This document shows, in pieces, positions 6,611 through 11,917 of a stretch of DNA of 14,182 nt. Numbering within the stretch: the stretch's first letter is position 1; every line of letters begins with the position of its first letter. The stretch spans positions 1 to 14,182 of the forward strand of contig PEXZ01000017.1 in the NCBI GenBank assembly GCA_002763345.1. The letters run 5' to 3'. The stretch comes from Candidatus Micrarchaeota archaeon CG08_land_8_20_14_0_20_59_11. Its GTDB lineage: Archaea > Micrarchaeota > Micrarchaeia > Norongarragalinales > Norongarragalinaceae. The position numbers and the translations under genes were made by a program. Below the pieces are notes generated by a model that did not search any database, was not told where the DNA came from, and was given only the letters and a program-made list of their open reading frames with translations.

Positions 6611-6639
6611 CTGCTTCTAGGCTAAAAGGGCAGTTTTTT
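6611..6639 (+). terminator. Hairpin plus T-run terminator of the zinc-ribbon gene
   Basis: CTGCTT (6611-6616) pairs with GGGCAG (6628-6633, two G-U pairs), followed at once by six T (6634-6639) and more T-rich sequence to 6658. The T-rich part doubles as the stop and C-terminal lysine codons of the convergent minus-strand gene. Confidence 0.6.
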
Positions 6640-6856
6640 ACTTTTTCTTTTTATTTTTTCCGCGAGCTTTAGCCGCAGGCACGGCAAGCCGCGCGACAAC
6701 CGCCAAGGCGGCGCCGGCAAGCGCGAGCGGGCCGAACAATACGAACAGCGCCACGACCAGCGCCACTAAAAACAAAAGGGTGCGCGGTTCGCCCAGAAGA
6801 AAGAATGGAACGGCGAATCCCACGCATATCGAAAGAATCTGATAGACGTCGACCAT
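6638..6856 (-). CDS. Small membrane protein behind the thermosome gene
   Basis: 72 aa. Residues about 5-22 and 27-62 are almost entirely hydrophobic, giving two or three membrane segments, followed by a basic tail ending KARGKNKKKK. No family is recognised. The ATG begins 3 nt after the thermosome stop codon on the same strand, so the two are almost certainly co-transcribed and probably translationally coupled. The lysine-rich tail is partly a consequence of the T-rich terminator of the convergent gene lying on the opposite strand. It is likely real: hydrophobicity is sustained and the spacing to the upstream gene is tight. Function unknown. Confidence 0.75.
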   Translation of the reverse strand: MVDVYQILSICVGFAVPFFLLGEPRTLLFLVALVVALFVLFGPLALAGAALAVVARLAVPAAKARGKNKKKK

Positions 6857-6859
6857 AGC

Positions 6860-8491
6860 TCAGTCCATGTCCATGCCAGGTCCGCCCGCGGGTGCGGGAG
6901 GTCTGCCCCTCGCGGCGATGATGTCGTCAATTCGGAGAATCATCTCGGTAACCTCCGCCGCGCTCTGGATTGCCTGCTTCTTCACCCTGAGCGGCTCGAT
7001 GACGGTGTTCCTCAGGTCGCCCGTCTTAGCTGCGTAGACGTCGACTCCGATGCTCCTGCCGCCCTTTTCGTGCTTCGTGCGCAAATCCACAAGCGTGTCT
7101 ATGGCGTCGATGCCGCACGACTCCGCGAGCGCGCGCGGTATCACCTCGACTGCTTCCGCGAATGCATGGATGGCGAGCTGCTCGCGCCCTCCCACTTCCA
7201 CGGCGTACTTGCGCAGCCGCATCGCGATTTCCATCTCGATTGCCCCGCCCCCGACGACGTATTTGCCGTCCTGAACTGCCGAGGAAACCGCGCCGATTGC
7301 GTCCACGACCGCGCGTTCCGCCTCGTCAACTACGTGCTGCGTCCCGCCGCGCACCAGGATGGTGACGCTCTTCGGGTCCTTGCACTTCTCGACGAAAATC
7401 ATCTGTTCTCCTGAAATCTTGCGCTCCTCCACGATTCCGGCGAAGCCCAGGTCCTTGTTGGACAGGTCGTCGAGGGTTGTGACGATGCGCCCGCCGCTCG
7501 CGCGCACGAGCTTCTCCATGTCGCTCTTCTTCACGCGCCTTGCGGCGAGTACGCCCTTCTTGTATAGGTAGTGCTGCGCCACGTCGTCAATGCCCTTCTG
7601 GCAGAACAGGACGTTGCAGCCGCTTGCGGCGACCTTTTCCACCATCGCCTTGAGCATCTTCTCCTCCTGCTGCAGGAACTCCGACATCTGGTCGGGGGAG
7701 TTGATGTTGATGCGCGCGTCCGTTTCAGTTTTCTCGATTTCGAGCGCGGTGTCTGTCAGTGCAATCTTGGCGTTCTCCACCTTCTTGAGCATTCCCGGGT
7801 GCACGACCTCCTTGTCTATGAGCACGCCGTTTATCAGCGCGGTCTGGTTCACGTCCCCTCCCTGCTTCTTCTCGAGCTTGATGTAGTCCTTGTCGACGTA
7901 CGTCTTCCCATCCTTCTGCTCCGCCACCTGCGTAACCGCCTGCACCACCATCCTCGAGAGCGTCGCGTTCACCGCGCCGGTTGAAACGGTTTTCGAGCCC
8001 ATGGCTATGCCCGCGATTTTTTCGAGCGTGGGGATGTCCTTCAGCGTCACCTTGTCGCCCACCTCCTCCAGAATCGCGATTGCCTTCTCGGCGGCGCTCT
8101 TGTAGCCCGCGATGAGCGTCGAGGCATGGATATCCTGGTCGAGCAGTCCCGCCGCGTTCTTGAGAAGTTCGCCTGCGAGGACCACGGCGCTGGTGGTTCC
8201 GTCCCCGACCTCCTCGTCCTGGGTTTTCGCAATCTCCACCATCATCTTCGCCGCGGGGTGCTCGATGTTCATCTCCTGCAGAATCGTCGCGCCGTCGTTC
8301 GTGATGACGATGTCGCCCATTTCGGAAACCATCATCTTGTCCATTCCGCGCGGGCCGAGCGTCGTCTTTACCGCGCTCGCAACTGCGTACGCAACTGCGA
8401 TGTTCGTGCGCTGCGCGTCCCTTCCGAGAACGCGCGAGCTGCCTTCCGGCAGAAGCAAAACCTGCTGTCCGCCGAGTTGTCCTTGTGCCAT
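6860..8491 (-). CDS. thsA: Thermosome subunit (group II chaperonin)
   Basis: ATP-driven cytosolic folding chamber, archaeal relative of TRiC/CCT. 543 aa. ATP-binding and catalytic motifs are intact: TLGPRGMDKMM (residues 44-54), NDGATIL (65-71), GDGTTSAVVLAGELL (from 96), the conserved Asp in EAERAVVDAIG, and VVGGGAIEME. The usual Gly/Met-rich C-terminus is short (PAPAGGPGMDMD). The reading frame extends 5 codons further upstream, but ATG 8491 is the start: GAGGTGG (8504-8498) lies 6 nt before it, and the protein then begins MAQGQLGGQQVLLLPEG as in relatives. Only one subunit gene is in this window, so it may assemble as a homo-oligomer. The promoter carries repeats (separate entry). Confidence 0.97.
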   Translation of the reverse strand: MAQGQLGGQQVLLLPEGSSRVLGRDAQRTNIAVAYAVASAVKTTLGPRGMDKMMVSEMGDIVITNDGATILQEMNIEHPAAKMMVEIAKTQDEEVGDGTTSAVVLAGELLKNAAGLLDQDIHASTLIAGYKSAAEKAIAILEEVGDKVTLKDIPTLEKIAGIAMGSKTVSTGAVNATLSRMVVQAVTQVAEQKDGKTYVDKDYIKLEKKQGGDVNQTALINGVLIDKEVVHPGMLKKVENAKIALTDTALEIEKTETDARININSPDQMSEFLQQEEKMLKAMVEKVAASGCNVLFCQKGIDDVAQHYLYKKGVLAARRVKKSDMEKLVRASGGRIVTTLDDLSNKDLGFAGIVEERKISGEQMIFVEKCKDPKSVTILVRGGTQHVVDEAERAVVDAIGAVSSAVQDGKYVVGGGAIEMEIAMRLRKYAVEVGGREQLAIHAFAEAVEVIPRALAESCGIDAIDTLVDLRTKHEKGGRSIGVDVYAAKTGDLRNTVIEPLRVKKQAIQSAAEVTEMILRIDDIIAARGRPPAPAGGPGMDMD

Positions 8492-8514
8492 ACCCTTCCA
8501 CCTCAATTTGGATT

Positions 8515-8554
8515 CCTAAGTTTAACCGTTACCTTAGTATAACCAGTGTTATAC
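8515..8554 (-). promoter_or_regulatory. Thermosome promoter with overlapping direct and inverted repeats
   Basis: On the minus strand TTATACTAA (8542-8534) is a TATA-like box, predicting a start near 8512 and a short leader that includes the Shine-Dalgarno sequence. It is embedded in two repeats. One is a 13-nt direct repeat (plus strand CCTAAGTTTAACC 8515-8527 and CCTTAGTATAACC 8532-8544, 11 of 13 identical, 17-nt period). The other is a perfect inverted repeat, GTATAAC and GTTATAC around CAGT (8537-8554). Repeats over the TATA box suit binding of a regulator, plausibly a heat-shock one. Confidence 0.5.
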
Positions 8555-8586
8555 ATCATCCCCCCACGAATAATAAACGTTTCGTT

Positions 8587-8773
8587 GAGCGTCTTGGGGC
8601 AACCTACGGTTTCCCCGCTACCCTCGGAAGCATCCCCTTCCCTTCGGTAAGGCCTAGGACGCGGGGGGCGGGATGAGCCTCGCTGGGGGAAACTGCGTTT
8701 CCCCCGAAACCCTCGGATTCGACCCCCTTCCTTCGTTACGACGAACGCTTTCTTTTGACGCGGGGGGCGGGAT
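8587..8773 (-). repeat. Two diverged tandem repeat units carrying a copy of the tRNA 3' exon
   Basis: Unit A (8675-8773, 99 nt) and unit B (8587-8674, 88 nt) lie head to tail. On the minus strand each begins with the same 17 nt, ATCCCGCCCCCCGCGTC (8773-8757 and 8674-8658). Each continues after a variable stretch with a related ~60-nt block containing GAAGG, AAGGGG, TCCGAGGGT and GCTC. Each block holds a GC-rich hairpin: a perfect 9-bp stem with loop GCA in A (8706-8686 region), and a like stem with loop GTA and one mismatch in B. The first 17-mer contains the whole third exon of tRNA-Ser. No convincing protein or complete second tRNA is present. Open frames across it (8503-8878) are compositional. 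Confidence 0.6.
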
Positions 8774-8794
8774 TTTCGGACTCTTTCGAGTTCC
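8773..8794 (-). other. tRNA intron 2, T-loop position 59/60 (22 nt)
   Basis: Bulge-helix-bulge motif. Outer helix is the T-stem GTGGG/CCCGC; central helix TTCG (8800-8797)/CGAA (8778-8775); bulges AAG (8796-8794) and AAT (8774-8772). The inner hairpin has loop GAAA (8787-8784) and one bulged A. Cutting after the second base of each bulge restores TTCGAAT. Confidence 0.88.
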
Positions 8795-8812
8795 TTCGAA
8801 CCCACGTAGCGC

Positions 8813-8845
8813 CTCGTTGGCTGCATTCCTCGCGGAATGCAGCGT
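8813..8845 (-). other. tRNA intron 1, variable arm (33 nt)
   Basis: Bulge-helix-bulge motif. Outer helix TAGCG (8856-8852)/CGCTA (8811-8807); central 4-bp helix CGTT (8851-8848)/AACG (8818-8815); 3-nt bulges ACA (8847-8845) and AGG (8814-8812). The inner intron helix is 10 bp capped by GCGA (8843-8820), with one C-C mismatch at its base. Cutting after the second base of each bulge gives a perfect variable arm. Confidence 0.85.
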
Positions 8846-8923
8846 GTAACGCGCTAACGGCTTAGCAGGCCGCCGCAATAGCCACTATGCGACCCCCGCG
8901 CGCAGATTATTTGGGGGCGCCGC

Positions 8924-8932
8924 TTTTTATAT
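8924..8932. promoter_or_regulatory. Shared TATA region of tRNA-Ser (-) and pyrC (+)
   Basis: Plus strand TTTTTATAT, minus strand ATATAAAAA. The centre is about 28 nt from the tRNA 5' end (8899) and about 26 nt from the pyrC GTG (8954), the archaeal spacing in both directions. Confidence 0.6.
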
Positions 8933-8953
8933 CCGCAGCCAATAATCACTTTT

Positions 8954-10264
8954 GTGTTCTGCCTGCGCAACTGCATGCTTGTCGCCGTGGGCGAGCGCGA
9001 CGTTCTTTTCGACTCCAAAATCCGCAAAATAGGCAAAAACCTCCGCGCAGACGAATCCTTCGACTGTCGTGGCATGCTCCTTCTTCCAGGCTTGATAGAT
9101 TCCCACGTGCACTTCCGCGAACCGGGTGGCGAGCACAAGGAGGGCTGGGAAACAGGCTCGCGCGCGGCTGCGCACGGCGGAATCACCTGCGCCCTCGACA
9201 TGCCGAACACGAGCCCGCCGACAACAACCGTCGCAGCACTCGAACAAAAACGCAAACTCGTCGCCTCCAAGTCAATCATCGACTTCGGCCTGCATTTCGG
9301 CGCCACCTCGGAAAACGTCGCGGAAATAGCGAAGGCGCGCAACATCCCCTCCGTAAAGGTTTTTCTCGGTTCCAGCACGGGTTCGCTCCTGCTCGAGGAG
9401 AACATCCTTTCGGTGTTTTCCGCAGCCAAGAGGAAAATGAAACCCGCCTTCGTGCACGCCGAGGACGAGGGCGCAATCAGGAAATTCAGCGACGTTTTCA
9501 GGAAACGCGCCGCGCTGAACCCGAAGACGTATTCCGCCGCGACGGTGCATGCGATGGTGCGCTCGAACGAGGCGGCTGCCGAATCGGCGTCGCGCGCGAT
9601 TCGCATCGCGGAAAAAGCGGGCAACCGCATCCACCTCGCCCATTGCACAACCGCCGAGGAGGCGGCGATAACCGCGAGGGCGAAAAAGGCGGGTATTCCC
9701 GTCACGATGGAGGTGACGCCGCACCACCTTTTCCTCACGGCTGGCGACATGAAAAAGCTCGGCAACTACGGGAAGGTGAACCCGCCGTTGCGCTCGAAGA
9801 AGGACGTGGCTGCGTTATGGGCGGCCCTGCGCGCGGGAGTCGTCGACACGGTCGGGACGGACCATGCGCCTCACATGCGCGGCGAGAAGGACGCCGACTA
9901 TTGGGCGGCTCCGTCGGGCATGCCGGGCGTGGAAACGGTCCTGCCGCTCCTTCTCGACGCCTCTTCCAAACGCATGCTTTCCCTAGGCGACGTGCAGCGC
10001 CTGTGCTGCGAGAATCCTGCGAGGATTTTCGGAATAAAAAACAAGGGGAAAATTGCAGTTGGTTACGACGCGGATTTGACGCTGGTGGATTTGAAGAAGG
10101 TGAAACGCGTCCGTGCCGAGGAACTGCTCGCGAAATGCAAATGGAGCGCCTTCGAAGGCGCGCGCCTCAAAGGATGGCCCGTGCGCGTCTGGAGCCGCGG
10201 CGCGCTGGTGTTCGACGGCGAAACCGTAATCCCGCACGAAGGAAAGGAAGCGTCGTTCAAGTAG
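8954..10264 (+). CDS. pyrC: Dihydroorotase (class I)
   Basis: Zinc amidohydrolase that closes carbamoyl aspartate to dihydroorotate in UMP synthesis. 436 aa. Metal-binding motif DSHVHFREPG (His51, His53), DMPNTSPPT, Lys136 in VKVFLGSSTGS as the likely carboxylated lysine, FVHAEDE, IHLAHCTT, EVTPHHLFLT, VNPPLRS and TDHAPH with the catalytic Asp are all in order. The GTG start at 8954 is chosen over ATG 8975 because LRNCMLV near the N-terminus aligns with the first strand of the family and because GTG sits at the leaderless distance from the TATA region. It is divergent from tRNA-Ser. Hydantoinase/allantoinase relatives are alternatives, but FREPG together with TDHAPH and company of other nucleotide genes favours PyrC. 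Confidence 0.94.
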   Translation: MFCLRNCMLVAVGERDVLFDSKIRKIGKNLRADESFDCRGMLLLPGLIDSHVHFREPGGEHKEGWETGSRAAAHGGITCALDMPNTSPPTTTVAALEQKRKLVASKSIIDFGLHFGATSENVAEIAKARNIPSVKVFLGSSTGSLLLEENILSVFSAAKRKMKPAFVHAEDEGAIRKFSDVFRKRAALNPKTYSAATVHAMVRSNEAAAESASRAIRIAEKAGNRIHLAHCTTAEEAAITARAKKAGIPVTMEVTPHHLFLTAGDMKKLGNYGKVNPPLRSKKDVAALWAALRAGVVDTVGTDHAPHMRGEKDADYWAAPSGMPGVETVLPLLLDASSKRMLSLGDVQRLCCENPARIFGIKNKGKIAVGYDADLTLVDLKKVKRVRAEELLAKCKWSAFEGARLKGWPVRVWSRGALVFDGETVIPHEGKEASFK

Positions 10265-10266
10265 AA

Positions 10267-10274
10267 TATAAATA
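10267..10274 (+). promoter_or_regulatory. TATA box of the basic orphan gene
   Basis: TATAAATA just after the pyrC stop predicts a start near 10297. AGGGGGTG (10296-10303) then acts as a Shine-Dalgarno sequence 5 nt before GTG 10309. Confidence 0.5.
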
Positions 10275-10308
10275 TGCGCGGTGCTACTACTAATTAGGGG
10301 GTGCTTCT

Positions 10309-10674
10309 GTGAAACTGGGTTCGCTGTCGGGTAAAAAGCCAAGACTTGGGATTCGCGAGAAACTGTTTCCGGAACGCAGCAGAGCTGAGCATAATCTTAC
10401 ATTCTTTCACGAGGGAGTGGCCAGGGCGACGCTTGCTAGGTGCCCCCTGCCCAGGCAACCTGCTTTGGGACGCGAGATTATTAATAATCTAAAGAAACTA
10501 TCTCCAAGCTGGCGGTTTATGAGAAGGCTCAGGCGTTTTGTGAACCCCAAATTTGAGCCAGAGGTTAGGGAAAAAATCCGTGATGAGCTTATAACTATAC
10601 TGGACCGTTCCATGGCCGTTCGAACGAAAAGAATAGCACTTCTTTCGATGCGCAAAGCGCAATCATCCAAGTAG
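10309..10674 (+). CDS. Basic hypothetical protein, atypical composition
   Basis: 121 aa, strongly basic, no membrane segment, mostly predicted helix. It begins MKLGSLSGKKPRLGIREKLF, and RFMRRLRRFVNPKFEPEVRE lies past the middle. No family is recognised. The GTG start has a promoter and a GGGGGTG ribosome site, which supports expression. Its base use differs from its neighbours: more A/T, and codons such as ATA, CTA, TTA-rich stretches and AGG/AGA that are rare elsewhere in the window. Recent acquisition or a fast-evolving lineage gene are possible. The 3' end overlaps the convergent Lon-domain gene by 12 nt. The basic charge suggests nucleic-acid binding, but this is inference only. Confidence 0.6.
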   Translation: MKLGSLSGKKPRLGIREKLFPERSRAEHNLTFFHEGVARATLARCPLPRQPALGREIINNLKKLSPSWRFMRRLRRFVNPKFEPEVREKIRDELITILDRSMAVRTKRIALLSMRKAQSSK

Positions 10675-11265
10675 GTATTCCAGCGCGTCGCCGAGCGTCT
10701 TCGCGCGCACGATGCGTATGCGCTGCGCCAGTTCCGCGTGCTTTATCTGCTGTTCTTCCGCAATCACGAATGTCTTCTTGCCCGCTTCGGCGGCTGCGAC
10801 CATCTTCTCGTCGATTCCGCCGACCGGTGCGAGCTTTCCGTCCGACAACGCCGCACTGATTACCGCGTCGCCGCGCAGCGGGCGCTGAAGATAGTTGGCG
10901 ACGAGCGCACTCGCGAATGCCGCCCCCGCGCTTTCCCCCGCCACGTTGTCCTGCGGCGTCAGCATGTCGAGCGTGATGTCGTAGTTTTTCAGGCTCGTGC
11001 CGAGCGTTTCTTCCGCAGCAAGCCGCGCTTTCAGGAGCGACTGTTCCGTGTCCTCGCGAAACCGCGCGCTTTGGATGTTCACGAACGTCTTCCCGCTTCC
11101 CTGCCGCATGTAAATCTCGAACCAGACGAGCGTTCCCTCGCCGCCGAGCGTCACCGCGCACGCCTGAAACTGCGTCTTGTAATGCGGCGACGGCAGCAGC
11201 AGGTAGCCCACCGCAAGCGCCAAGCCGCAAAGCACAACCAGCGCAAGGAGCGCCAGCCTTCTCAT
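10663..11265 (-). CDS. Membrane-anchored Lon-type (S16) peptidase domain protein, copy 2
   Basis: 200 aa. An N-terminal hydrophobic segment (residues about 4-24) acts as signal anchor. The rest is a Lon proteolytic domain without AAA+ ATPase. The Ser-Lys dyad is visible: Ser112 in AGESAGAAFA and Lys154 in GGIDEKMVAA, 42 residues apart as in Lon. LAPVGG precedes the lysine and TLGDALEYLLG ends the protein as in Lon. It probably acts outside the membrane on unfolded or surface proteins without ATP; this is inferred from the missing ATPase and the anchor. The start ATG has AGGGGGG just upstream. It follows its paralogue by 16 nt, so both belong to the purF transcript. Confidence 0.85.
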   Translation of the reverse strand: MRRLALLALVVLCGLALAVGYLLLPSPHYKTQFQACAVTLGGEGTLVWFEIYMRQGSGKTFVNIQSARFREDTEQSLLKARLAAEETLGTSLKNYDITLDMLTPQDNVAGESAGAAFASALVANYLQRPLRGDAVISAALSDGKLAPVGGIDEKMVAAAEAGKKTFVIAEEQQIKHAELAQRIRIVRAKTLGDALEYLLG

Positions 11266-11281
11266 TTCCCTTCCCCCCTTC

Positions 11282-11917
11282 TCATTCTCTCATCAGGGCG
11301 TACGCTTCTGCCACTGTTGAAACCTCGATAATCCGCAAGCCCTCCTCCTCGGCGCCTTCGCCCTTAGGCACGAGAAGGACGGAATAGCCTGCTTCCCTGA
11401 CAGCAACAGCTTTTTCCTCAACCTTCCCGACCGGCGCAATTTTTCCGTCGTCGCTTCCCAACCTGCCCGTGACCAGCGTGTCGTCTCTCAGTTCCTCGCT
11501 GCGCAGCGCCGCGATTGTCGCTATCGCCGCCGCCGCTCCCGCGCTGTACCCGCCGACGACGTCGGAGGGTGCGGATATGGAATAATAGACGTTCCTCTTG
11601 GACAGGTTCTCCCTCGTGAGTTTGCCTGCCACGTCGAGCGCGAGCCTGAGCGACGATTGCGTCTCGGTGTTTATCAGCGGCTTCGCGGAGTCGAAGCGCA
11701 CGAATACGGAGCCGTCGCCGTCTGAAACAGTGACGGTAAGGTTCGCAAGCGCGCCAGCGCCTTCCAAGTCAACGGCAGGCAAACCGAGAGTAACGGTGTA
11801 GGACGACCGAGCCGTCGCGGCTTCATTCCGCGCGGCGTTGCTCTCGGCATACTGATATCCGACAACAAGCGCAATAGCGGCGCAGGCAACGAGAAGCAGG
11901 AGAAACGGCTTCCTCAT
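11282..11917 (-). CDS. Membrane-anchored Lon-type (S16) peptidase domain protein, copy 1
   Basis: 211 aa from the ATG overlapping the purF stop (ATGA). A start 12 codons earlier inside purF is open but less likely. Hydrophobic anchor at about 5-21, a short Ala/Asn/Glu-rich linker, then a Lon proteolytic domain. The dyad is Ser125 in GGYSAGAAAA and Lys169 in VGKVEEKAVA, 44 residues apart. The C-terminus STVAEAYALM matches the end of Lon domains. No ATPase domain or AAA+ motif is present. Sequence similarity to the next gene is clear around both motifs, but the proteins differ elsewhere, so the duplication is old. Coupled to purF by overlap. Confidence 0.85.
   Translation of the reverse strand: MRKPFLLLLVACAAIALVVGYQYAESNAARNEAATARSSYTVTLGLPAVDLEGAGALANLTVTVSDGDGSVFVRFDSAKPLINTETQSSLRLALDVAGKLTRENLSKRNVYYSISAPSDVVGGYSAGAAAAIATIAALRSEELRDDTLVTGRLGSDDGKIAPVGKVEEKAVAVREAGYSVLLVPKGEGAEEEGLRIIEVSTVAEAYALMRE

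Larger units (their letters stand above)
8759..8899 (-). tRNA. tRNA-Ser(GCU) with two non-canonical introns
   Basis: Decodes AGC/AGU. Acceptor GCGGGGG (8899-8893) pairs perfectly with CCCCCGC (8766-8760); discriminator G (8759) fits archaeal tRNA-Ser. D-arm: GCA/TGC stem with AGTGG in the loop. Anticodon arm: GCGGC/GCCGT around CTGCTAA, anticodon GCT at 8866-8864. After removal of 8845-8813 the variable arm becomes TAGCGCG-TTA-CGCGCTA, a perfect 7-bp class II arm. After removal of 8794-8773 the T-arm becomes GTGGG, TTCGAAT, CCCGC. The mature length is 86 nt; CCA is not encoded. The TATA box is TATAAAAA (8931-8924), about 28 nt upstream of the 5' end. Standard searches may miss or truncate it because both introns lie outside the anticodon loop. 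Confidence 0.92.

Noticed and set aside
8658..8729. A second complete tRNA in repeat unit A
   Set aside because: It has the tRNA 3' end and a GGGGGTCG resembling the 5' end, but no anticodon arm and no valid T-loop. The acceptor would lose two pairs. Treated as a possible decayed copy only.
8795..8856. A giant unspliced variable arm in tRNA-Ser
   Set aside because: The unspliced arm has internal loops, while removing 8813-8845 at a full bulge-helix-bulge motif gives a perfect 7-bp arm of normal size.
8503..8878. Two minus-strand open frames (107 and 74 codons) across the tRNA and repeat region
   Set aside because: They run through the tRNA, its introns, the tandem units and the thermosome promoter. 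Their Pro/Arg/Gly content follows from the GC-rich repeats.
8887..10293. A 468-codon plus-strand frame over pyrC
   Set aside because: Arg-rich out-of-frame shadow; the pyrC frame has all catalytic motifs.
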